Made by a program: the position numbers and the translations under genes. A stretch of DNA of 64,000 nucleotides, from the NCBI RefSeq assembly GCF_921293095.1, contig NC_060256.1:87327851-87391850 (forward strand), read 5' to 3'. This stretch comes from Ischnura elegans. Taxonomy: Eukaryota > Arthropoda > Insecta > Odonata > Coenagrionidae. Below are positions 56,101 through 64,000 of this stretch, in pieces; positions within the stretch are counted from its first letter, which is position 1, and each line of letters opens with the position of its first letter. The notes under the pieces are model-generated. The model was not told where the DNA came from, made no database searches, and worked only from the letters and a program-made list of their open reading frames with translations.

Positions 56101-57265
56101 CAACTAGTGTTCGACAAAAATTTAGACTGGGTAGCTAAAATAGTAAAACTTTGTCTACATCTAAATGAAAATTTAATCTTAGGAAATTGTTTCAAACTCG
56201 AAGTACTGAAATGAGCATGAAACAAGCAGCTTCGTACATAGTCATGTGCATGAGTACAAATTTGTATACACCAAGGATGAAGTTTGCCATGAGAAAATAT
56301 TTGCCACAGCCAGGATTCAAACCCGGATCTTCTGATTGGCTGTCAGGCATGCTAGCCAATTATACCACCCAGCCATATTCCCAGAGCAAACTTCAGGATG
56401 GGTTTTACCGAACAACCAGTAATCAGGAGATTTATGTTAGGTCTAAGTGCCCAGGTGGCACCTAGTGCCACCCCACCATCAAGCAAATCTTATCTAATTT
56501 AATGAGAGACACAAATATTGGTCTTCCTAGGGTACAAGCAGAGGTGTTATGGTGCCGGAATACACAAGAATGCCGTTATGTACAAGAGCGCCGTTCCGGC
56601 ACTGGTTAACAAAAGACATAATAGTCCAATAGCACTTTCATCAATTTTGTTGCCTCAAAATTTCTAATTTATACATTTGTAACAAAAACAACAAATTTGG
56701 TAATAAAATGTACATAATGGCTTGTAATATAAAAAACATAAGAGAAATACTTCACTTTTAAAGAAAGTTAAGGAAAGTGCGTTCCAGCCCTACTAATTCT
56801 GCCAAAACGTCACTGGGTACAACTAAGGAGTCCTCAGGTTATGGATTAAATTATGATTACAGCTTTAAAAGATTGAAGGTTAAATTCATTAAAGGATCAA
56901 AGTTAAAGGTAATTAACAAATTACATTTGATTAGGAATTAACAAATTGTTGGAAACCATGCAGAGGATGGGAGATATATTCTGCTGAAAGGATTACACTC
57001 AACATCAACACAAACTCCATTGAAATAAAAATCAAACAAATATAGCAAATAATTGCAACAAAATAGTGACCAACAATATTCCGAGATGATCCCTCACCAC
57101 ATATATGTTCTGAGTTGATGGGTCTTTCTCCACTATGTAGAAGGGTTCTTTGCAACCACCAATCCGACTACGTTGACCAATTGTCCACTGGTGTATCCCA
57201 TCATGTCTCCCAACTATCTTCCCCGAGTCTACATCCACAAAATTTCCAGGATGGGAGGTCACATA
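50048..57265 (-). CDS. TRMU: TRMU, mitochondrial tRNA 2-thiouridylase, last three coding exons (partial)
   Basis: The MnmA/TRMU family thiolates U34 of mitochondrial tRNA Lys, Glu and Gln, using sulfur relayed from the cysteine desulfurase NFS1. Exons present: 57098-57265, 53637-53861 and 50048-50164, together 169 residues of the C-terminal part, ending at TGA. All junctions are phase 0. Conserved features in order: HPGNFVD, the HQWTIGQR..IGG substrate-loop region, PFYIVEKD, RHPALYTDL, the HFRFRHQ-equivalent CDFRFQHTHS and the C-terminal GQYAVLYLDEECLGSARI. The N-terminal ATP-pyrophosphatase domain, the PP loop and both catalytic cysteines (one in the GICF-IG segment) are upstream and not seen, so the next intron exceeds 6.7 kb. 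Introns carry a hAT MITE, SINEs, an RTE fragment and the 53908 element. Confidence 0.93.
50430..50805 (+). mobile_element. RTE-like LINE, 3' fragment
   Basis: Covers the VEAFEM-C region through WIDQVSNEEF, EKRSLMKTLARRR and DGLMKTIVEGQVE to a tail of GATTATGATTATTATT. Stops interrupt it. In the TRMU intron, opposite strand to the gene. Confidence 0.75.
51282..51578 (-). repeat. tRNA-derived SINE, about 300 bp
   Basis: The reverse complement has GCCTCGGTAGCTTTACTAG, then GGGTTCAAATCCTGGTCAAG (A- and B-box-like). A 10-bp repeat GAAGGATAGT flanks the region (51272-51281, 51579-51588) and may be the target duplication. Confidence 0.55.
52384..53092. mobile_element. 709-bp hAT-like MITE
   Basis: The ends are CAGGGTTGATTTAAATCATG and ATGATTTTTATCAACCCTG. 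The flanking 8 bp are CTTCATAT (52376-52383) and CTTCATAA (53093-53100): seven of eight match. An 8-bp duplication and CAGGG-type ends fit hAT. The sub-terminal zones are full of GATTTAAATC repeats; the centre is AT-rich and non-coding. Confidence 0.85.
53275..53359. repeat. 85-bp near-perfect palindrome
   Basis: Arms of about 40 bp (ATTTAAATAAATAAAA on the outside, GTGGAAAAGTGCTACAAT inside) around a loop of about 3 bases. No target duplication noted. About 280 bp from a TRMU exon. Confidence 0.75.
53637..53861 (-). CDS. TRMU: TRMU exon, second from last
   Basis: 75 codons, AMGTRHPALYTDLVMTD to PLRAITPGQ, forming part of the C-terminal beta-barrel. Acceptor TTCTAG, donor CAG|GTAAGC. Confidence 0.93.
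54795..54960. repeat. Dispersed repeat R1, copy 2
   Basis: Blocks GACTCACGTAGCA, TGACCTCCAGAAACT, AAAAAGGTCAGTTGG and CCCCTGTAACTTGATATTTTC match 19605-19800. Nested in the 53908 element. Confidence 0.65.
55004..55300. mobile_element. 297-bp PIF/Harbinger-like MITE
   Basis: Long terminal inverted repeats of about 45 bp: GGCCCCTTGCACACACACCG left and CGGTGCGTGTGCAAGGGGCC right. Perfect TTA duplication (55001-55003, 55301-55303). Internal GCCGGTAAAAAT-type units repeat in both orientations. Nested in the 53908 element, so it is younger. Confidence 0.88.
56280..56400 (-). repeat. tRNA-like SINE head
   Basis: The reverse complement reads TGGCTGGGTGGTATAATTGG and CGGGTTTGAATCCTGGCTG, with A- and B-box-like blocks spaced as in a tRNA. 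Body boundaries unclear. Confidence 0.5.
57098..57265 (-). CDS. TRMU: TRMU exon, third from last
   Basis: 56 codons, YVTSHPGNFVDVDSGKIVG to PSTQNIYV. Acceptor TACAG, donor GTG|GTGAGG. Confidence 0.93.
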
Positions 57266-57394
57266 CTGTAATTATCAAAATATTTAACATTTTTGAAAAA
57301 AAGGTAATAAAATGTCAATTTATAAGCACAGGTACATAAACACCAGACTTATCTAGCATATAAACCTTATCTTTGGGATTGAATCCAGCCAATA

Positions 57395-59280
57395 CAGTAG
57401 ACTCTCATTATTAAAAAGTTCATGGGGCCAAAAAACCTGAGGTTCGTAATAATGAAGTTCGTATGACCGTTTCTTTTAGGAACTGTCGAAAAAACATAGT
57501 AAGTCAAAATTTCTTGTCTCTTCAATCTTCTCACACTGCAAAATCACTTCAGAGTAAAGTGTAATATATGCGATTAAATTACGCGGAAATATATAAACGC
57601 AAACACATTCGTTCCATTTTCTCAGCTGAAGAATGCAGCATGATACAATTGAGGGTTGATAACTTCCCAAATGCAGTAAGTGCTCGATATATGTACAAGA
57701 TGCATTCCGATACCTTGCTCATTAGTCGATAAACCTATGCAAGGCATCGATGAGTGCGGTTATCCTGCAGAATGCAACACTGCATCACAGATGTGCATCA
57801 ACTCCAACTGTGCGATTGTGACGAACTGATCTAGCTGGGTGTGCAACGTAGTCGGAGCCGAAAATATTGCTGTACGTGGGAAGGAAGAGCAGGCAAAACG
57901 CTAACTGACTTCACACCGGATTCATTTATACTTTGTTCAAATGGGATGCTCTCATAAAATTAAAAAGGTAATTTTTTTAAACATGTCTAGATAAGTAAGT
58001 TAAATTTATGAATGCATGTTAAATACGACTTCATAATTCTCAATATTCTTGCTGCTAGAGAGCTTCAAAGTTCGCAAAAATTACTAAATTCCTTTGAGCT
58101 ACAAGAACGCCTTGTGACGTCAGAATGCGAGTAAGCAGACTCGCTCCATGGTAATAACAAAACAGTAATGACAATAACAAACATCTACGATGATACTGAT
58201 TCAAACCTTGAAGGGTGGGTGAAAACAGTTATGAATAGTCTAACAGTATTACGGTGCGTGTATTGCGCAATGGTTGACTACAACTTCGAAAAGACGCATC
58301 CTGGAAACATTCTAAAGGTAGATTAATTTAGTTATTTTCTAATACTGTGGAAATCGCCGTAGATAAGGATGATGAAAAAAAAATTAGCGCTATTTGTCAA
58401 GACTGTGTTGCATCTTCCAGTATGCATACATTCTTTAAACCTGTCAGTTGTTCAGGATAAATATTTCACATGACTGATGATGAAATTGACATTAAATTGT
58501 ACAGAGAGATACATAGGTTTTTCTAAAAATGGGAAAAATAGTCTACTCTCTACTGGCACCACATAAACGTATTGTTTACTGGACTCTGACGTCACGATCA
58601 TCCAACATGGCGAAGTGTCATTTAGAGCGCAAGGTTCGAAGACAATTTTCAAATTGGAATTTTACAAATACTACGCAGGTTAGAGAAGAACTGCTTCCAC
58701 TGTAATTTTCAGCATGAAGGATATTTTTTATCACATAATCATCCATTTTCAGTGGAATTCCCCATTATGCCTAAAGTAAAAGTTCCTCAACGCCAGACAG
58801 CATCGCATCGGCCAACTCAAAAAGCGCCAAATTTGAAATTTAGGGCATGCTTGAGTTTTCTGAATCTCTGAAAGTTAGTAAATCAAATTTGCATAGGAAG
58901 AGGCCTAACTCTAGGTCCAATTTACGAGCGGTAATGAGTGTATCACCATGATTCCACAGGAATGAAGCTTATTACGATGTTGCATGGATACTGAAGTATC
59001 TCCTACTGAAGAAAGAACTATAACTGACACTCTTGGGCACAGCGCACGAAGAGAACTTAAATGTAGTGCAAATATTTTGACGTAGCATATACATAGTGTA
59101 AAAACATCATTGCTTATCTGTGGAACTTCGTAATATAGTTCACTTTGTAACCCCCGAGACCGCAACTGAGATTCGTAATTTCGTAATAATGTTTCATTTA
59201 CTGTAGATTGGATAGGCCTTTTAGTCGGAACCAATGATTTACTTCGTAATAAGGTTGTTCGTATTAAGGAGAGTCTACTG
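57395..59280. mobile_element. 1886-bp TA-flanked element with pogo/Tigger-like ends
   Basis: Left end CAGTAGACTCTCATTATTA, right end GTATTAAGGAGAGTCTACTG, with TA on both sides (57393-57394, 59281-59282). GTTCGTAATAA-type subterminal repeats sit at both ends. No transposase frame; it is a non-autonomous or decayed copy. Confidence 0.82.
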
Positions 59281-59906
59281 TAGTACTGTAAAAGGACACA
59301 CTGAATTTGTTTCTTGGCATACAATTAGCTATTTTTGCTTCACTACAATGGTTCTGACCATTGGCCAAGAGAAGGGGGACCGGATACCCCCCCAAAATAT
59401 AAAAAACCCAATTACTTTGCTTCATAAAAGAAAAATAAATATTTAAAAAACATCATTACAAAAGATTTCTATGAAAAATGAGGTTTTTTCATTTACAAAA
59501 GGTGTTAAAATTAGTTTAAAACCCTCTACTAAGTGCCCTGTTTTTCAAAAATTTTCCCCCTGGTTTTGGACTCACCCTAACAAAATTCCTGGCTACCCCA
59601 CTGATTACGATCATTCAGCAGAGTACGTTAGGTACGTACGTAAGGCTAGAAAAAATTGAATGTGCTGAATGAATTGTTCCTGGCCTATTTTCCTTTTCTA
59701 TCACTACCCATTTCTTCAAAGCCCAACACTGTGAAACAATGTGTTTACAATGCCCAAAACCCTACCCCCAGTTATATATATATATATATAGACAATTTAT
59801 AGACAAATACCCGGTAGATTCAATCTATTAATGCTAAAATTTCATGGGAAAATGCTTTTTTAATGCGTAAAAAATTATAAAGAGGGAAAATTGTTCCGGG
59901 CTATTA
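59281..59906. other. Short spacer between two TA-flanked elements
   Basis: AT-rich, with no exon. It includes a (TA)n microsatellite at 59773-59790. Confidence 0.5.
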
Positions 59907-61861
59907 CAGTAAAACCTCTTTACATCGAAATGGAGGGGACCAAAATTTGGGCAATTTGATGTATGGAGGTTCACTATAGAGAGGTTTTAGTGGTAGGCCT
60001 ACCACTGCCTGCCTGCCTGCACCATTTTTTTATATCCTTGGGAAATGAAAGGTGCTACTGTCTTTTAAGCCATTATATTAATATATTTAAACATATATTT
60101 ACAATTTAATGATTACACAAAAGTAAATTGTTCAAGAGGCCTTTTTAGAAAATAAATTAGTTAATGGGTTTGCTTAAAAAAATTTTCAAGCTCTTTCGAA
60201 ATAATGTTTTCAATTCCATGAGCACTTTTTAATGCCATTTTCACTACAAATAAATCACTAGCTCTTTTCGTTAATGCCTTTTGACCTAAGAAATAATTCC
60301 CTGGTCTAAGGGTTGTAATTTACTAATAGTGTTCGGAGGAAAGAACAATAGTTTTATATTTCTAAACATAATTTCTTCATCCTCATATTTAACTGCCTGA
60401 GTTTTTTTTATTTGCGCAGCCTAGATTTACAGTTTCTTCTGTTTTTCCTCGGTTGTTTACAATAGATGTGAGGGTGAATGATGGTATTCCAAAGGTCACT
60501 GCCTTCTGCCTGTCCTCGTTGATGGCTAGGAAAATTGCTAATTATGTGGTAATGTCAAGCAGTCGCCTTCTTTTATTTCTTGAATCCATCATCAGCCTAT
60601 GATTAATTAAGTAATTTTCATATTTTATGGCAAATAATTGAAAATACTCCTTATTATATCTTTTAGAATTGATTTATCATTCTTATAACATGTGACTTGT
60701 TAAAGATTATAAAAAAATAAAGAAACACGTGACTAATACAAAAAATAGACAAAAAATTGAGCATAATTTTGAAAATTTTGTTGAATTCCCTCTCTCCAAA
60801 ATACAATGCACGTAGCGTTCCGAAGAGAAACTCTGTCGCGGGCACACGGAAACGCTAGGTCTGCGAAAGGACGTGATTTCCCGGTGAGAATGCGGGGCGA
60901 ACTACTTCAGAATGCGGCGGCGACGGAAAAAAATTTCATTGCCCTACCGCGTATCAGCTAATTAGCTGTCTCCTTCACCTAACACTGTCGCGCATGGATT
61001 TATTTTCGTTCAGTATTGCTAGAAATTGACGTCCCGGACTCCCGATGGAAGAGTCAGATTTCGCGGCAAAAATACGCAGTCAAGACATATGACTGTCGCT
61101 AAGCGCAATAAATTTTAAACTAAGATCGTTCACGAAAGCATCGAAAAAATTATCAAGGCGGTAGTAAGAAAGTGCTACACCGGGAAATATGGGAATAAAA
61201 TAATTGCGAAACTGTATTTGATTCATTTCAAGTCGCGAAAAATTCATGAAATATTTTCATTTTAGAAGCGGAAGTAGCAATGAGGTCGAGTAATTCGGTC
61301 TCCGTGGATGGGAGTGAAGTTAGTTGAAATATTTCCGTCAGCAAGTGATTATAGGCTGCGCTGGTCGCCTCTTTTATTAACTGAACATAGTATGTAGGCA
61401 CTTACAAGAAAATAAAGCCATCAGTAAAAGGAAGCGAGTGCTATCACGCGATTTTGACCATGATTTGAAGGAAAACGATGTGTTCTGTCGTCATTTACCG
61501 TCACTTAATACGATTAGGATAGTTCGATGCCCTAACTAATGGTTAACGTGAAAATTATTAAAGGTGTATAAGAAAAAAATAAGCGTGAAACATTTATCGC
61601 TGAAAATGTCATCCCATGTAGGTAATCGCGGCTGCATTAATGGTCTCTACTAGAAGTTGTCTCGGTACGATTTGCGGAGGTAGTTAGGCCGTCTCGGGGC
61701 TGTCTTGTTGGTACGATATATGGAGGTTTTACGAGATAAAGAGGTTCACTATATAGAGGTTTGCCTATATATTTACATGTAAATCTGACGGGACCAGAGG
61801 GTTGGTACGAAGTATGGAGGTTTACGATGTAAAGAGGTTCACTACATAAGAGGTTTTACTG
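59907..61861. mobile_element. 1955-bp TA-flanked element with pogo/Tigger-like ends
   Basis: Left end CAGTAAAACCTCTTTACATC, right end TACATAAGAGGTTTTACTG, with TA both sides (59905-59906, 61862-61863). The last 150 bp contain at least two further subterminal copies of AAAGAGGTTCACTA and TATGGAGG. Frames inside (for example 60663-60845, minus) have no transposase features. Confidence 0.82.
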
Positions 61862-61975
61862 TAATCATTTTTTATGACATGACGGCAGTTGCGCGGTTAT
61901 TTAAATAGCTCACTTAAAAAAAGTGATCCAAACACCGGAAAAATCTAAATTTCCGAATATCCCGGGTCCTGTGTC

Positions 61976-62100
61976 AGGGTTCCCACTCTACCTGAATAAT
62001 GAAATTCACGGCTTTTTCCAGGTTTTCACGGTTATTTTTCACGTTTTCACGGTTTTTTTCAGGTTTTCACGGTCAAGATTTCGCTAAATTCACGGTCCGT
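61976..62100. repeat. Tandem GGTTTTCACGG repeats next to a CAGGGTTCCCAC end
   Basis: GGTTTTCACGG or close variants occur four to five times between 62002 and 62095. The block begins CAGGGTTCCCACTC, which looks like a hAT-type terminus. The opposite end was not found. Confidence 0.55.
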
Positions 62101-63864
62101 TAATAAGCCAACAATAAGAAAATCACTGGCCGTATATCAACAGAAAATTAACGTACGCGGCAAACGCTGTGAATGTTAACGCCGCAATGAAAAGTGATAT
62201 CTGTTATGACGTAAACTATCGTTTGCAAAATTCAGGGCCGACTAAAGGACCAGCCTAACCGCGCTCTTGCCTCGACGCCGAATACCCTTCGGACCTTCTT
62301 CCGTCCGGACACCCGAAGTCCTTTTTCAATTCCTCGCCGAGAGATTGTTTTTTGCGCACGTTATTACTGCACAGTAGCCGAATTTCCCCCACCCCAATCA
62401 TTCTTATTTAACGGAAAATATTTTATTTAAATTGTTTATAGAATATAATAAATCGAAAAACAATTTCATACACCGTATTAGCACAAATCTAAGACGAACA
62501 CGATTCTAAGACTACCCTCCTTTTTTGGAACTCCACTGGGGGAAAAATTTTTTTTTCTAATAACGTTACGATTATAAAATGAATGCGGAAAAAAAATCAA
62601 TGCTTTATTTTTTGCTAGGTTGCCTATGTCCCAGGAAACGCAAGATTTTGGCGAGTAATTAAAGGTTTCAAACAATATTTTAGATAATAACAGGAATAGT
62701 AGTACTTTATCAAGACACATAGGTCATATTGTTGATTCGACCCATATCTCTTTCAAAATTCTGAAGGAAAACGCCACCTCACAAAAAAAATGTTTGCTCT
62801 CCACTCGGAATTTACACTGCTATCATGGATTTCAGTCTGATGTAAAAATTCTTATCCATCAAACACCATTTCCAGTACACGTATTCACGAGAGCTATGTG
62901 CATGTTGTGCCTAAAACAACCGCATTCGCCGGCACAGTGACTGGTTGTGAGATGGATGACGAAGGCCAAAAATAGTCTATTACTTGAATTGTTCCTGTCT
63001 AATGAATATATTTTTAATATAATTGAGGTAGTGTGTAAAGCGTGAACAATGTTGCGTTAATCGTCAGTGGCACGCTCATCTGGATCTTCGCCTTCATATC
63101 TCTATTTGTTTTCTCCAGGTAGCTCAAGGTAGCTCACTCTACCCCCACCCCTACCATCATGTGCTGGCGGACAACCCAAGGCGCTCTGCAATATTCACGC
63201 GCATCTAGCCCGGATTCTTTTCTTCGTGTTCAATTATTTTCAGTCCATCTCTTAAAGTTCTCAATAGTTTCTTCGGAGTGGCCAAGGTCCGAAGACGAAT
63301 AAAATTAAACTAGTGAAAATGAAACCTGACTTTATTAAACCCGCATGGAAAACACTTGGTGGTTCGAAGTCCAGCCACCCTGGAAAGTAGGGAACCACTT
63401 GTACGAGGTGAAGTTCGGAACTGATGCTATCGCGTACGGTACGCAGAGCATACTGCAGAGGGCGAAGCGTGACCATATGACTGCGCCATGAAATTTTTTA
63501 CCCTAAAGATACCCATTCTTTTCTAACTATCGTAGCGCCAGATGAGCAGATGAATTCGGATTGGAAGTAGGGAGAAACAAAAATCCTGAGAAGATATCCC
63601 TTCGTCAGTAACTCTGACAAGTGAGACTTTTAGTATAGCTCGTAAATTGATAACTGATAACAACCTGATATCATGTTTCCGGGACAAAATGCCGAATTTA
63701 CTGCCGAGAAGCTCAGCTACGAGGATATCGCGTTTCGCCAAAAATCACCATCGTATTTTTCCAACTATTTCCTTGCTTAAAATACGTCGCGTTTGGTCTC
63801 GTTTTTTTAAATTACGTGCAAATTACTAACATTTCAATCTAATAAAAGCATAATAGCAATTGCT
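62101..63864. other. Non-genic stretch, TRMU upstream intron or intergenic
   Basis: No exon recognised on either strand despite searching for the missing TRMU 5' exons. Short frames only. Confidence 0.4.
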
Positions 63865-64000
63865 GAATATCATTGTTAGATACCTTTTGGGCTAATAGGG
63901 GACTCATGCAGCAGTTGACCTCCAGGAACTGGGAACTTTGAAGGAGTTAGGCTGAAAAAGGTCAGTGGGTGAGAAGAGGGGGGAGCGGGAAACACGTTTC
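63865..64000. repeat. Dispersed repeat R1, copy 3 (cut by window end)
   Basis: TTGTTAGATACCTTTTGGGC, GACTCATGCAGCAGTTGACC and AAAAAGGTCAGTGGG match 19605-19800 and run off the end. Confidence 0.65.

Noticed and set aside
58911-59324. 137-codon minus-strand ORF as a gene
   Set aside because: It runs across the end of the 57395-59280 element and includes its terminal repeat.
60663-60845. Minus-strand LYFGEREF-like reading as the missing TRMU GICF-IG exon
   Set aside because: The resemblance is a few residues. There are no splice sites in the right phase, and it lies inside a TA-flanked element.
1-64000. CRISPR array, prophage, operon or bacterial defence locus
   Set aside because: Gene structure, introns and repeats are plainly those of an animal nuclear genome.

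Overview
This window is nuclear DNA from an animal, most likely an arthropod and probably an insect. Genes are split into short exons with GT-AG junctions (one GC-AG), introns run to several kb, the sequence is AT-rich, and transposable elements fill most of the space between exons. The first exon of a novel-type protein kinase C closely resembles what I recall of Drosophila Pkc98E. I cannot name the species. There is no bacterial operon, phage, CRISPR array or rRNA gene.

Four protein-coding genes are supported. Left to right: (1) the first coding exon of a PKC-epsilon/Pkc98E-type kinase on the minus strand (6462-6800); the rest of that gene lies outside the window or beyond a very long intron. 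(2) A complete three-exon ISCA2 gene on the plus strand (7013-8138), head-to-head with the kinase, with 212 bp between the two start codons. (3) A complete PPP1R21 (KLRAQ1) homologue on the minus strand, 16 coding exons from 44679 down to 13474. It gives a 786-residue protein, close to the 780 of human PPP1R21. (4) The last three coding exons of TRMU, the mitochondrial tRNA 2-thiouridylase, on the minus strand (57265 down to 50048); its 5' exons are not in the window. The products serve separate house-keeping roles: lipid signalling, mitochondrial Fe-S assembly, an endosomal Rab5/mRNA adaptor complex and mitochondrial tRNA modification. Only the kinase/ISCA2 pair has an arrangement that suggests shared regulation.

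The rest is repeat-rich. I see a 5'-truncated, catalytically dead RTE-like non-LTR element inside PPP1R21 intron 2, plus several 3' fragments of its family. There are 3' ends of a CR1/Jockey-like family, a copia pol remnant, and a mariner that sits in a LINE fragment and is itself split by a fold-back insertion. TA-flanked elements with pogo/Tigger-like ends occur at 14.0, 18.8, 57.4 and 59.9 kb. Two non-autonomous elements have very long terminal inverted repeats: 23.6-25.3 kb with about 427-bp arms, and 28.65-31.82 kb with 552-bp arms that each carry a tRNA-like segment. MITEs with clear 3-bp, 8-bp and 9-bp target duplications are also present, as are tRNA-derived SINEs, one bounded by a perfect 13-bp duplication. 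Nothing here amounts to a new multi-gene system. The most unusual items are the nested insertions, the tRNA-like segments in the 552-bp arms, the fold-back structures, the GC-AG intron and the compact divergent promoter.
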